From the NCBI GenBank assembly GCA_022695795.1, contig MU404108.1, positions 186,001-250,000 on the forward strand: a stretch of 64,000 nt of DNA, read 5' to 3'. A program made the translations under genes and the position numbers. The stretch's first letter is position 1. Every line of letters starts with the position of its first letter. The notes beneath the pieces were generated by a model. The model did not search any database. It saw only the letters and a list, made by a program, of their open reading frames with translations, and had not been told where the DNA came from. This DNA is from Biscogniauxia marginata. Its lineage: Eukaryota > Ascomycota > Sordariomycetes > Xylariales > Xylariaceae. Below, one piece after another: positions 21,426 to 33,531 of the stretch.

Positions 21426-23369
21426 CTACTCCGTAGTCCCTCGCACTTCGTCCGGCACGGCCGAATGCTCATATAACTCTTCAGTGACAAGCTCGCTGCC
21501 GTGGGGAGGGAATCTTGAGAGTAGGAGAATGCACACTCCGACGATGGCAACAGCCTGCGAAGGGTATCAGTGAAATCCACCATGTCATAAATTTTAAAGA
21601 AATTAATTCTCTACGTACCGCGTTGCAATAGAATGTTAAGTAAGACTTGCCAATGTCAGCTAGCGAAGAGAAAATCGTACCGAAGATCCCCAGCGTTGAG
21701 AACGATGCCATGTACTCGACCAGCGTCATGGCCTGTATAGCGTCGGCCTTGCGCGACGCAGGCACCATCTCAGTCAAGACGCCCTTGCTAGCTGGCGCCG
21801 AACCAGACGCAAGGGGTAGAAGGAATGCCACTTCACCAAATGTCAGTGTCTAGGATTAAACATATATATAAAGGAGAGACGAGTACCCACCTAAGTACAT
21901 ATGCCAACCTTGCGTGGCAAACGCCGAGGACGCCGTGACCGCGCCGTCTACTAACAAGCTCCATCTGAGGAAGAACAAGTCGAAACCAGCACCCGCAGTC
22001 TCTTCGACGGGTTTCGGTGGCTTCCCCGGCTCTTGGTCGACGACGGTTGCCGGGATGGGGTCGAAGTCCCGCGGTTCGGTAGGGATAGCCGAGTCGGAAT
22101 CAGATGCACTATCGGACTCCGGTGGCTTGCCCGTTGACGACGGCGACGACGACGACGCAAACCACTTGCGCCCAGTGGATATGATACGCGGGAAGATAAA
22201 CATCAGGAAAATCCCGCGTATGAGGGACCCGACGGACATGAGAATGCTATTGTTGGTGGAACCGAAGCCGAAGACGGTCATGGAGTACATCTGGATCAGC
22301 GTCTGGGCATACCCTGTCGCGAGGACGCCGGTGAATATCCCGAGGGCAAGGAACGATATGCCGTAATGGTTGGCTATGCGCCCGTCCTCGAGCCTCAGCT
22401 TCTGCGGCGCGAGGACTTTCAGCGGTCCGAGCCAAGCCGCGGCGCCCTTAGCCTTTGTGCCCTTGTCCCCGGTCGAGAGCGTCTTCGGGTCGACGTACGG
22501 CACGAACAGCACGCAGTACACGAAACACACCCCGAACGAAACCGCCGCGAGGTCGAAGGGGGTCCTGATGCCGAACCTATCGGCCACGATGCCGCCCACC
22601 AGGTAGCCCGAAGCCACGCCGAGCATGAGCACACCCTGCAGCATGCCGAACATGGCGGTCCGCGCCGCCGGCTCCGTGACCTCGGCGACGATCGTGTTCA
22701 GCACGAGGATGTAGCCGGCGGGCCCGCCGGAGATGCTCACCAGCTGGCTCAGCTGCATGATGACGAGGCCCGCGCGGGCGCCGACGATGAGCGCCGCGCC
22801 CTGGACGCAGACGCGCACGGCGGGGAAGAAGGTCTGCACGGCGAGCGCGGCCCGCGGGCCGAACCGCCGCATCTGCCACCCGGCCACGAACAGGTTCGTG
22901 ATCGCGCACACTATCGTCGCCGACCCCATGATGGCGACCTGCGCCGCCGCGCCCGCGTCGATCTCGTTGCGCGCGCACCGATCGCCCGGCCCGGTCCACG
23001 GCGGCGCGTGCCGGTAGAACTCCTCGCACACCATGATGTGGAATGTGTATAGCAAGCTAGTTTTCCCATGTGCATTAGTGCAAGTCTTTCTTTATACGTA
23101 TTTATACAATTGCTCCAATTCCCCTTACTCTCTTCCTCTTTTTGGCCTGTTTTTCTTTTCTCTCTTTTTTCCTCGAATTCCATTAATTGGTGGAGGGCGA
23201 AGGGAGTAACTCACGGGGTCTGTGTATAACTAAACGATAATGAGATGATGAACCCAGCGAAGAGAATCCTCGTCGACGACGAGAAAAGGGGCGTGGTCCT
23301 CTTCCTCTTTGCCGGCGAGTCTCGGTCGCCTAGCAAAGGCGTCGTCTCTCCATTACCATTCTCCGCCAT
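21426..23369 (-). CDS. Major facilitator superfamily transporter, substrate unknown
   Basis: Four exons: 23369-23215, 23056-21891, 21830-21619 and 21554-21426, 553 aa with all junctions in frame. Exon 1 (starting MAENGNGETTPLLG) supplies an acidic/dileucine-like N-terminal tail and the first half of TM1. Exon 2 completes TM1 and reads CEEFYRHAPP, typical of the first lumenal loop of this MFS subgroup. About twelve hydrophobic segments can be traced, including the loop after TM2 (RRFGPRAAL) and a GYLVGGIVADRFG segment. A long Ser/Asp/Pro-rich loop (about residues 330-390) lies between TM8 and TM9. The central part is very GC-rich. The upstream first exon is easily missed because the open frame seems to begin at a TTG within TM1. 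Confidence 0.85.
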
Positions 23370-23858
23370 TTCGAATTGAGTGACGAGAAGTAAAGGAGAA
23401 AGGAAATCTCGATAAGAGAAGTACAGAGGGGGAGGGGCGAAGAATCCGGGATGCGGTATAGATAAGGCTGTCCGAGTTGAATTCTTGGACGAGACTGGCT
23501 GTAGATACTAAACCCCCGTCTTGCACCATCTGCACTAATACACTGCAGTGCTACGGTCCGGGGTCGATACATGCCGCAGTCCCCCTGTCGCCCGGTTTTG
23601 TGCTCCGTATTCCTCTAAAGTCCGACTAGCCGACTAGGTAGGGGCTTCGGCCAACCCTGACCCTCTTAGCTTACCTCCACCGACATTTACTATACTTTTC
23701 GAATCTCTCTAATTCCCGCAGTATGGACACTTAATGGTGAATGACTCACAACAAGCCACAACCTCATGCGTCACACTAGAGCGAGAGTTTGAAGTAAGAC
23801 TCAACAAACATGGTTAATAGAATGGATCGAGGCGTAGAAAATTCAAAATATATGTGCA

Positions 23859-23890
23859 TTTTTTATTTTTATTTTTATTTTTATTTTTTT
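23859..23890 (+). repeat. (ATTTTT)n simple repeat
   Basis: Four near-perfect copies of attttt within a T-rich tract. Confidence 0.85.
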
Positions 23891-24565
23891 CATTTTAATC
23901 CAAACGTATATTCAGATGTTTTACGCTTTATTCTGGCCAAATGATGAATGTCTAGATGGTGTTTTGTAAGAGTTATGTCTGCCGAGGCAGTGCCAGCGTC
24001 AAACATCATACCGGCATCACATTTCGCACCACATTGCTCTCGTTCATTTGCCTCCGATTTTTTCAAATGAACAAGCCGACGCACGATTTCCTTGATTATG
24101 GTATAATTACCTATGTTGAATGTCTGAGGGGTCTTTTGGTGACGCATTCATTGCGAAGTTAGAATACTTCCGGCTAGCAGGGGCGTAAAGAGTATTTGGA
24201 TCTCACTCGAAGGAGGCAATATGTTTATTATTGGATGAGTAGACCATTATCTATGCCATAGGTGTCTCACGGGGGGGTTCTATACCGCTAGCTTAAGAAA
24301 ATGCGTGCCAGTTCAAAAAACTTGAATCGTAGTTGCATCAAATGTAGGCGATGTACCTATGATAGTACTAATGAAGACCACCGTACTATGCTGTGGGTTG
24401 GCAGACATCAGTCATTGGACTATCACCTCTGATTAGAAAATGCATGAAGGCCAGATGTATAGAAAGAAACAAACGCATTTCTGGGGGGTTTACCCCCCTC
24501 AAAACAACCGAGACTATATTCCGAATACATGTTTAAGCCTCGCTTCGCTCTGACATGCCATTACC

Positions 24566-25009
24566 CTACCGCGGCGATGGTAGTGGTTCATTAGAGCATC
24601 GTATCTCTAACCTTTGGGAAGGATCGATATCCAGCTGAACTGAGATCATGAAGTAAGTTCCACGAGTGAAGAGGCCAGCCAGGGTTGGCTCTATACCGTC
24701 TAGGATGCCCCGACATTGCACTACTAGTAACTGGCCAGACTGCCAGAAATCCAGTCTTCGAGGGTATATAAAGACCTGGCTGAATGATCTGTATGTGCTC
24801 AGACTGCGGTATACTACGTACCGACTTATAAATTCGGCAGATAATCTTATATATATGAGGCTTTGGTTTTTGGCCATTGTACACTTAATAATATTAAAAG
24901 TGTTACCCAATCTCAATATCGTATCTTGACTTCTCTGGTCATCTGGGCAGATCATAAGATGCAGATGGGTCTGTTCCGTGCCACGGTCCTCTTCGGTTGT
25001 CGTCGTCAC
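24566..25009 (-). CDS. hypothetical protein, weakly supported
   Basis: An uninterrupted 147-codon frame starting MTTTTEEDRG. Its second half (QLLVVQCRGILDGIEPTLAGLF, GTYFMISVQL) looks more protein-like than most chance frames here. I recognise no family and see no signal peptide or splice signals that would improve it. It could be the remnant of a larger gene or noise. Confidence 0.2.
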   Translation of the reverse strand: MTTTTEEDRGTEQTHLHLMICPDDQRSQDTILRLGNTFNIIKCTMAKNQSLIYIRLSAEFISRYVVYRSLSTYRSFSQVFIYPRRLDFWQSGQLLVVQCRGILDGIEPTLAGLFTRGTYFMISVQLDIDPSQRLEIRCSNEPLPSPR

Positions 25010-25796
25010 ATCGGTTCCGATGCAAGCAATAAGAAGTAGAAGTCTTCAGCTTTCGTCCAGGTAACTGAAACATTAACTCAGTTCAGTAAGTTTTGGTCGT
25101 GAAGATAGAATTATAAAAACCATACGGAATAGATACTTCTTGGATCCTTGGAGACCTCATACAGTTTTATCACAAGCAATTTGGCTTACTACGATGTTTC
25201 TATATCGTGTGGTCTCTGGTTATCGACAATGCTGCGCACTGACCTGGTTATCCGAAAACGGGGGTTTTGACGCGTAGTTTTCGAGGTTTGTATGTAACAT
25301 TTCCGTCCGGTATTATTTGTCAGTGTTCCAGTTTCCGATCTTTTCCTCATCTTCGAGTCATGATTTCTCTTTATCTTCAGCTCAGCCCTAGATACTTAGT
25401 GATACTGATAGGAATAGGCCATGGTAGTATTACATACAGTAAGCCTAGCTTGTTTAGTATATTGCTATTGACAGTTTCTACTATATTAAGAAGTACTGAC
25501 AAGTTAAGCATCCCCGCACTGCGAAAGCCCCCATGTTAATATGCAATGCATTTGGGGTTCGGCATGTCTTACATGTATTTAATATCCCAACCAGCCACCC
25601 TCCCCAAGAAACCAACTGGAAGTCACAAGTCGTCCTGGTCGTTCAAAGCGCGGGATACGGCCATATATACGCGGCCTATGCTACAGAGAATATATTTATG
25701 TAAGAGTGCTTTTCAAAGTTGGATGTAGCAATAACAGACGCACACCTACAATGATCTCGAACGCTTGAAACGCTTGAAACCTAACGACCAGCCGCC

Positions 25797-27530
25797 ATGA
25801 TTTCCCAAGTGATAGTTACTCTATGTTTAGCACTCCATACGTGCGGTACAGTCACGGCGACGAGCAGAAATTTCGAAGAGAGATGCGTGGCATTCGCACC
25901 CGAAAAATATATACACAACTCTACCCGGACCGAGCTACAATTTATACCAGCTAGGACAGATCTCACCTTCCCAGACAATGACCCGACGTGCAATCGGAAA
26001 AGTCAGGTAGTTTCCGTAGATGTGTGTCGTATCGCACTCTCGATACCAACTTCGAATAGGTCAAGCATCACATATGAGATGTGGTTGCCGGAGTCGTGGA
26101 CAGGAAGAACACTGGCAACTGGCAATGGGGGCATCGACGGTTGTAAGTGTTTTAAAGCCTTGTATATTGAGCTCGGTGCCTATGATAGGCGATTACTGAT
26201 GATTTCAAGGCATAAAATACGAAGACATAGCTTACGGGACTGTAAATGGCTTCGCGACGGTGGGCACGAACAACGGCCATAACGGCAGCTATGGAGACGC
26301 ATTCTATCAGAACGAAGATGTCGTAGTAGATTTTGCTTGGAGGTCGTGAGTATATACCACCTTACTAGCTAATCTTTCGAGAATATGACTAAAATATGAA
26401 GGCTACACACATCAGTCGTCGCCGTCAAGAAGCTTGCAGGGCTGTTCTATGCTGAAGATCCTATCAAGTCATACTATATCGGCTGTTCACTAGGCGGCAG
26501 GCAGGGCATAAAAGCTGCCGAGAAGTTTCCGGACGACTTTAACGGCATCCTCGCAGGCGCGCCGGCTGTTGACTTCAACAACCTGTATTCTTGGCGGGCG
26601 AGCTTCTTTCCCATCACGGGTGCAGCCGGGTCTCCGGATTTCATATCCGCTGAAACATGGAGCACAACGATCCATGACGAAGTCCTCAAGCAATGCGATG
26701 ACATCGATGGCGTGCCAGACGGAATCATCGAAGATCCCACGCTTTGTCATTTTCAACCAGAGGCACTCCGGTGCGGAATAGCTAATAGCAGCGGATCATG
26801 CTTAAATGCGGCGCAAGTTCAGACAGTGAAGACTATCTTCAGTGACTACCTCTGGCCCAATGGTACTCTCCTGTTCCCTAGCATGCAGCCAGGCAGTGAA
26901 GTTAGGGCGGCCAGTGGACTTTACAGCGGCGCCCCTTGGGCCCCATCCGAAGGCTGGTTCCAGTTTGCCGTCTTGGAAGACCCGACTTGGGACCCGTCGA
27001 CATACACTATAAACGACGCTCAGATCGTAGCCGACAAGGATCCAGGTGGCATACGCACGTGGCCCTCGTCGCTTGCCGCGTTCGAAGCCCGCGGAGGAAA
27101 AATCCTGACCTATCATGGCCTTCAGGATCAGCAGATCACTAGCTTCAACTCGATACGTCTCTATGAGCATCTGAGTTCCGGCATGGGGTACACATCCGAG
27201 CAGATGGATGCATTTTACCGATTATTTAGGGTACCTGGCATGTCTCATTGCAGCGGAGGCCCCGGCGCGTGGGTTTTGGGCCAAGGAGGCAGCTCCGCTG
27301 CGGAAGGGATTGGGTTTGATGGAGACCAAAACGTCTTAGCCGCACTAGTTAACTGGGTTGAGAAGGATGCGGCGCCGGAGATAGTCACCGGGACGAAGTT
27401 TGCTGATGATTCTACGAGCGAAGGTGTCGCGTACAAGCATCGTCATTGTAGATACCCTCTGAGAAGCACTTACCTAGGCTCTGGCCATGATCCGCTTCAA
27501 GAGGATAGCTGGGAGTGTAGAGCCCCGTAA
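25797..27530 (+). CDS. Tannase / feruloyl esterase family (CE1-like tannase fold), secreted
   Basis: Three exons, 25797-26142, 26210-26345 and 26402-27530, 536 aa. A signal peptide spans about residues 1-21. The family's catalytic Ser in GCSLGGRQG (C189, S190), Asp in HGLQDQQI (D403) and His in GMSHC (H443, C444) are all present. The Cys pair next to Ser and His is the disulfide typical of fungal tannases and feruloyl esterase B. A WLPESWTGRTLATGNGG segment precedes the catalytic domain, and the C-terminus ends in the usual CRYP...SGHD...W.C pattern. It releases ferulic or gallic acid from plant polymers; which ester it prefers is not decided by the sequence. It fits with the xylanase and GH43 genes nearby. 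Confidence 0.9.
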
Positions 27531-29127
27531 CTGTGATTTCAGCTAATATATTCATATCAAGGGCCCTTATTTTCAAATCAGCCCGTACGACTTGCATGGG
27601 GTAGTCACCTAGGACTGGAAGCTTCTGTAGTCATTGTTGAATAGATTGAGAATATAATGCAAGATCAATTATCTTCATAGCTTCACCCAGTTCACAGCAT
27701 AACCTACATGCAGATATCCTAACGATATGTAGAAAGCTGACCCATCTAGGCTTGGAACATTGAATATTTCTTAATACAACTGATTTGTTGGATAGATCAA
27801 TTCTTGAACCAGAATTTATATAGTTACCTAAATTAATGATTTAATACCCTCTAAGCTAAACCCTCTAACTAAGGATATAAGGGGGAAAAAATGTGTTATG
27901 GCTGAGTACGTCCATCGATCGCATATTGAAACCTTGTAGTTCCAATGTACACTGTAAGTCAAAAGAGTGACAGTTAGTATCATACCCTTAAGCACGAATG
28001 TTATGAAACACACCTTCAAATAATTGCCTATTTTTTCTGCATGTAGTATTCGTCCCAGGTGACCTGACTATTGATCAATTTAAGTTGAAGCCCTATGTCC
28101 CAGTCTGTCGGCACCGCCAACGATATCACAAGAATATCATTCTCCGCACTACCTATCAAAATAAAACGAACCTTTTTTCTCCCATACTGGCGTGTCAAAT
28201 TGGAATTGAAAGTCAGATTTTCCCGGGTCTAACTTTCGTTCCCTGTTTTCCTAATTAACAACGAATCTTGGAAGATCATATGGTTCGTGATACGCGGGAT
28301 ACTTAAAGATTACCTACATATGAGCAAATAAGTGATGATTCTTGGGAGCCCAATGAAAGATTTGATGATCATCATCTGATACTTACGGTAGACATCTTTC
28401 TTTCTCTACAGCACTACCTAATACGTAGACATATGAGATCATCTAAGCATCTATATAATTAATGCAGGGATAGGTACGAGGGCATTTACTCGTACTTCTA
28501 ATAAAATTTCTTTTCTCTAAACCTGGTGCTTGCTGATCGGTCCATAAATTTGCTGAAAAACTATAAACCGTAGGTCCTTTAACGGTGGGCTTCATGATGG
28601 ACAAACAATTTCTTTTTGCTGACCATGCTGGTAGTTACCTACAATCCCCTTCATCACTTGAGCCCTTATCTTATAGTACCAAGCGATCGTTTAGCCGCGA
28701 GCAGCTCCTGGCGGTTAACTGGCTATTATTAAGTACCAGAATGGTGGAAGCTTGTTCCCGGGGGAAGTAAACTTTGGACTAGGCATTCTCCAGAGTATAG
28801 TAGAGGACATTCAATCGAACCGCGGCGCAGAAGACTGTTCTCTTGTGTGTTCGCATCCTTGTTACAGGTCACGACTAACGATTTAAGAAACTACGTACAA
28901 CGATCGAGTAAGGATATTAATTTATTTTTCGGAGGATTTGGGGAAGAAAACGTGTCGTTTGACGAAAAGGGTTTTGTTGGTACTGCTCTCTAGATACACA
29001 TATAGACTTACACATCGTGGCACTCGTAAAGACGATCTGCTATATTATGGCCTGCGTAATTCAAGTATATACAGTCGAAGTCATAACATTTACCATCCTT
29101 GGCAATAAATGACCCATACCGAATGGC
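27531..29127. other. intergenic, AT-rich
   Basis: No supported gene. The open frame at 28585-28770 (61 codons) has no recognisable match. Mostly AT-rich spacer between two converging transcription units (the esterase on plus, the xylanase on minus). Confidence 0.5.
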
Positions 29128-30384
29128 TTAAGCCAAAGCTTCCACAATAGCACTGTAAGCTTCTTTGGGCTGGAAGTTTGCATCGAACAGCAGGGGGTTC
29201 GTGTCTGGTAACCATGAGTCCTGAAGTCACTTGGGTTAGCTATGTGTCAAGATCCACACGAACACCACAAAGCTGCGGAAGCCACTAGGCACTTACAGGA
29301 TCCCTGACACCCCAGACGGTAATACCGACGCAGCTCTCGACCGCGAGGCACGCGTTAGTGACGGCGACGTAGTCCTGCGCGGGCGCACCGGCGATGTCAA
29401 GCTCGGTGACGGCGACCTCTGATACGCCGGTAGCGGCGAGGGCTTCCAAGGCGGCTTGGACACCGCTGGCGGGGAAGAATGTGGATAGATGAGATTGGGA
29501 ACCTGTGCGGGTGGTGAAAGTGTTAGCTCAGACACGCAATCCTTCATCACTACATCTAGGGTGAAGAGAGAAAAGAGAAAAAGAAACAGAATAGGAAGAG
29601 GAGAGCCTACCAATACCGTCAATGGGGATACCGGCGGCAATCCACTTCTTGACGTGCTCGACCATGCCGGTCGTCAGCTTCGCATAGGTGGCGCTGTCGA
29701 GGTTAAATTCATTGATGTACAGCTTAGCGTCCGGATCTGCGGCGCGCGCGGCCTCGAAGGCGATGCGGACAAAGTCCTCGCCCAGCACGTTCGAGAACAC
29801 GGAGGACCGGAGCGAGCCGTCCTCCTCGAAGATCTCGTTCACGACATCCTACGTCGGATAATTACAACGTCGTTAGTAGAGGTCATCCCAAGCGTTACGT
29901 GTTTCCTCCGGCTGGCTGGCTGGCTTACCCAAGCTCGGATCCGGCCCGCGTAGCGGGTCATAACCGTAGTGACGTGGTTCTGGATCACTGAGGTCAGGGT
30001 CGCGGCGTCCGTGATGTCGGAGACCCAACTGGGGAGCTGTGAATGCCACACTAGGGTGTGGCCGCGGATGCTGAGGTTGTTGGACTCGGCGAAGTCCACG
30101 AGAGTGTCGCCGCCCTCGAAATTGAACGTCCCCTCCGATGGTTGTACTGATTCCCACTTCATGCTGTTCTCGGCGGTGAGCTGGCCGAAGTTGGCTTGGA
30201 GGATAGCAGAATTTTGGGCGTTAGCCAGCGTGCCCGCATCGCCGATGTTGCCGTAGTAGAGCTTGCCCTTGGCTTGGAAGAGCTCGTTGATGCTGGTGTC
30301 GGCCTGACGGCTAGAGACCTGCTCATTTGTAGTCGGAAAGGCGAGAGCAACGCTCAAAAACAGGGGAAGAGTAGTGACCTTCAT
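29128..30384 (-). CDS. Endo-1,4-beta-xylanase, GH10, secreted
   Basis: Four exons: 30384-29929, 29848-29611, 29502-29297 and 29220-29128, 330 aa. A signal peptide ([17 protein letters not shown]) starts at ATG 30384, preferred over an upstream in-frame ATG that would place a long tail before the signal. GH10 landmarks run in order: [43 protein letters not shown] with acid/base E157, TELDIAG with nucleophile E265, and VWGVRD followed by DSWL. It cleaves the beta-1,4-xylan backbone outside the cell. There is no CBM1 cellulose-binding module. The size is that of a minimal catalytic domain. Confidence 0.95.
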
Positions 30385-31639
30385 ATTGCGCAAATAAGAA
30401 TAGCTCGAGTCAATCAAGCAGATAAGAACGAACGACAAAAACACGTTAGAAGATAATATGGAATCGAAGGAGAGCTGAATGCATTTTTCGAACGAGGCTG
30501 TTAGATTATGGGAAAAGATCTGCAGAGTCGCTATTATAAAGATCTATTCCCCTGACCCTAGAGACTCAGAGCGTCCCGAATGGGCAGCGCTAGAACATGG
30601 GCCCCTTTCATGGTGCTTGATATCTCGTCATCGTGTTACAACAGCGCATGAACTCCATGAGGACTGATCCACGGCATTGTTGGCCACCTGCGCAAGTCGG
30701 CAGGTCGGCAAGGTGCTGGAGACTGTTTTAGGATCGTCCCATGGATTCAAGGAGAATAACCCCTGGCTTCTTGGCTATTGCCAAGCATGCTCCCCACACT
30801 TTGGATTTTGAAGACGGCAGCTATAGAGAATGAGAGCACCTACACTTGTCATGCCGTACGGACGAGTCACCCAGGAATTATCTACCTGTCTTGAATCCCG
30901 TCGCCTAGTTCTCATGGCACCGGCAAGTGACGTGATAGAAATGCATGAAGTCTTTCGATGAAGGATCTCCTGTTACATGCACATATAGGCTGATTTACTT
31001 AAAAGCCTGTATGTAGCCCAGCATAGCGTTTGAAGGAGGTACCTCGTTCTAGGACATGAAACCCATCGCGACTTGTCGTCCGTTATTCATGCTATTCGAG
31101 CTTGGCATCGCCATTCACTAGTGTCAACTTTTCGATGAGGAGTGAATCATCCCATATGCAAGGTACAAAATACCATGTTAAGGTCTAATGTCCCGGCCCA
31201 AATATGGAAAGGATCGTTGCAAGAGATCCCAAAACTGTTCGTAGAATAAAAGGGCTCACGGGGTTTCTTCCCCTCAGAAATTCCCCAACGTGCAATGCCT
31301 GCCCGCCGCTAAAGGTTTCTCGACAGCAGATTTCGTTCTCCTTGGCAGCCCCGTGTTCCATCGTACATTACTGGTGGATCAATACGTTGGAGATGTTCTA
31401 GCGCTTCGGGCCGGCGGCACGCTTTGCGCGAATGACCAAAAGACCGGGAGCGGTTCCAAACTTTTCATTGATGGAATATCAAAGTGAACTTGCTATAGAG
31501 GTCAAAGACACGCAGACAATACTTTAGCTCAGCCTAGCCCAACCAAGTTCGTCCAAGAAGTAGACTAAGTAAAAACCAACCGCCCCAATCGCGAACTTAT
31601 ATTCTGGACTGTTGGATTAAATCACCATGTTCGAGGCGA
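30385..31639. other. intergenic
   Basis: Spacer downstream of the GH43 gene's tail partner and upstream of the xylanase start. Short plus-strand frames at 31204-31487 (with an AKGFSTADFVLLGSPVFH stretch) have no family I recognise and no start context; I leave them as possible relic or chance. Confidence 0.45.
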
Positions 31640-32862
31640 TCACGAAGCCCACTTATTGTTGAGTGCGTCGTAGAGAGTCTGGTTGATGGGCAAAACAGCA
31701 CCGTGCCTCAGGTTGCTTGGGAACCCTGAACGGCTGCTAGCAGACCACTTGTTGGCTGTCGGATCTGTGCTCTCGTAGGGCCTATACCCGTCGCTGCCAT
31801 AGAAGTCGAGCAACACGTGGACTTTGGCTTCCTCCTTGTTGTCGTGGTACGCCGCCGGTCCCTCCACGCCGGACGCGATGATGCCGCTACTACCGCCGGC
31901 TCGGGTCCAGCTCCCTAAAAGCCCCGTCGACGATGACTCTACGAACACAGTCTTTGCTGTCTCATCCTTCATGAAGCGTAGGTAATTCTTCCCTTCATTG
32001 TCGAGAGGCAGGATGTCAAGGTCGATAATGTTCGTCGGCGAGTAGTCGATGTACGTTTGCGGCGTGCTGAAAGTCTTGAAGTCGCTTGTATAGGCATAGC
32101 GGATTCGTATCGTGGATGGCGTTCCGGTGTGTCCGGTGTCGGATGCAGAGTACTATATCATCTCATTAACAGGCGAGATAGTTACCGCAATCTCACATAT
32201 TGACGTTACTCACGAACTTCGAGGCCCAGTGGACTAAATACTGGTCTTGTACAGTTAGAATGGCCACCAAGAAATAGTGGAAGGGGATTCTATCTTACTT
32301 TTGGAAGCGTCCCATATCGCTTCTGGTGCCCAGACCATACCGGCAGTTGAGTCTTCAACGGTCACGAGACGGTCACCGCTAAAGTTGACGAGATCAGTGC
32401 TTTCCCATACGAAAATGCCTCGAGAGCCGGTTCGTTGTGCTGCATCCCAGGTGGTCTGAATCTGTATTAGAATCGTCATACGACGTGGCGGGAGAGTGGC
32501 TAGTCACGCACCTTGCCGATGTCTAGGTCGGTGCCAATAATATACCACTTCTTGCCGGCATCGGGACCACCACCCTGAACGATAGCAGGGTCTCTGACAC
32601 CCTTCGTGCCCTGTGTAGGCCGTAGGATAGGTTGTCCACCGTTGAGGGATTTGAAGGAGAGAGGATCGTTGCCGTTACTCTGGTAGAAGTACACATAGGG
32701 ATCTGCCCCGAGAAAGAAAGCGCCTAGGTATCCGACTAGGTTCGGATCTGCACGGCTCTCAACATGAAGCCCGAGGTTGTTCAGGTCAATTGAAGCTCCC
32801 AGCGAGGGATTCAGGCAGAGGCTGATCGACGCAGCCGTATAGAGAAGATTTCGAACATGCAT
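31640..32862 (-). CDS. GH43 glycoside hydrolase (arabinofuranosidase/xylosidase type), secreted
   Basis: Four exons: 32862-32512, 32455-32299, 32245-32214 (a 32-nt exon) and 32152-31640, 350 aa. The start at 32862 opens with a signal peptide (MHVRNLLYTAASISLCL); an upstream in-frame ATG at 32934 would bury it. The five-bladed propeller pattern shows FFLGADPYVYFYQS near the N-terminus, KGVRDPAIV with the Asp of the family, MVWAPEAIWD with a Glu-containing WAPE motif, and QYLVHWASKF in the tiny exon. A late GPAAYHD segment may hold the catalytic acid region. GH43 enzymes remove arabinose or xylose from hemicellulose. The subfamily and exact substrate are not resolved. Confidence 0.85.
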
Positions 32863-33531
32863 CCTGGCGTTGATCTTGAGATCCGAATTATGCTTCAGTC
32901 CCATAAACCTGAGTGTCAACACAGAGTCGGTCATGTGGGTAGCAGCTCGTATTTATTCCTTAAAATGAAGACGCACGGGTGAATAGACTCCGAATTGGCC
33001 AAACCTCGGCATAGAAAGCATACCATCCCGGGCTCTTAGCCTTCCGTCTATGGATTACTGGCACTCACTTGAGGCTAAACTGTATGCAACATGATGATGA
33101 GAGTGGGGAAGTGCTCACGATTTGGATGAAGAGACATGAATGAGTATAATAAGTTATGAATAATGGTGTGCCGCCGAATTAGCCGCGTTCATAAAAAACC
33201 ATTCAAGGACTATTCTAAGGTAGGAATTCCCCTTTCTAGAGTTTGTTCCAATGGTCCTTGCGCGGAATATAGATGATAAATACAGATCTTCGGCGTGCGA
33301 GTAGGTCATCATAGGTATGATGGTTACCTATTTATCGAAGGACGAGAACCTGGGCATGAATCCTGCTGTCAACCTCGAGAAGAATGACGAGATAAAAATG
33401 AAGTCTATCATCATTTGGTATCTTATTAGGTCATCCTGATGGTGTGGGACAATTTCGTCTAAAAGTCAAGCCGCACGTAGAAGCTGGTGTTCCGATGAGA
33501 ATGAAGATACCTGTCGATAAATAAGACAACT
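32863..33531. other. intergenic
   Basis: Promoter-side spacer of the GH43 gene and 3' flank of the broken methyltransferase. Nothing else is recognised. Confidence 0.5.

Larger units (their letters stand above)
23370..25796. other. long intergenic region
   Basis: AT-rich, 2.4 kb. It contains the (ATTTTT)n tract and one weak minus-strand open frame, listed separately. The region from 25010 to 25796 shows only short chance frames; its last part, with CCATATATACGCGG near 25660, may be the feruloyl-esterase promoter. Confidence 0.45.
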
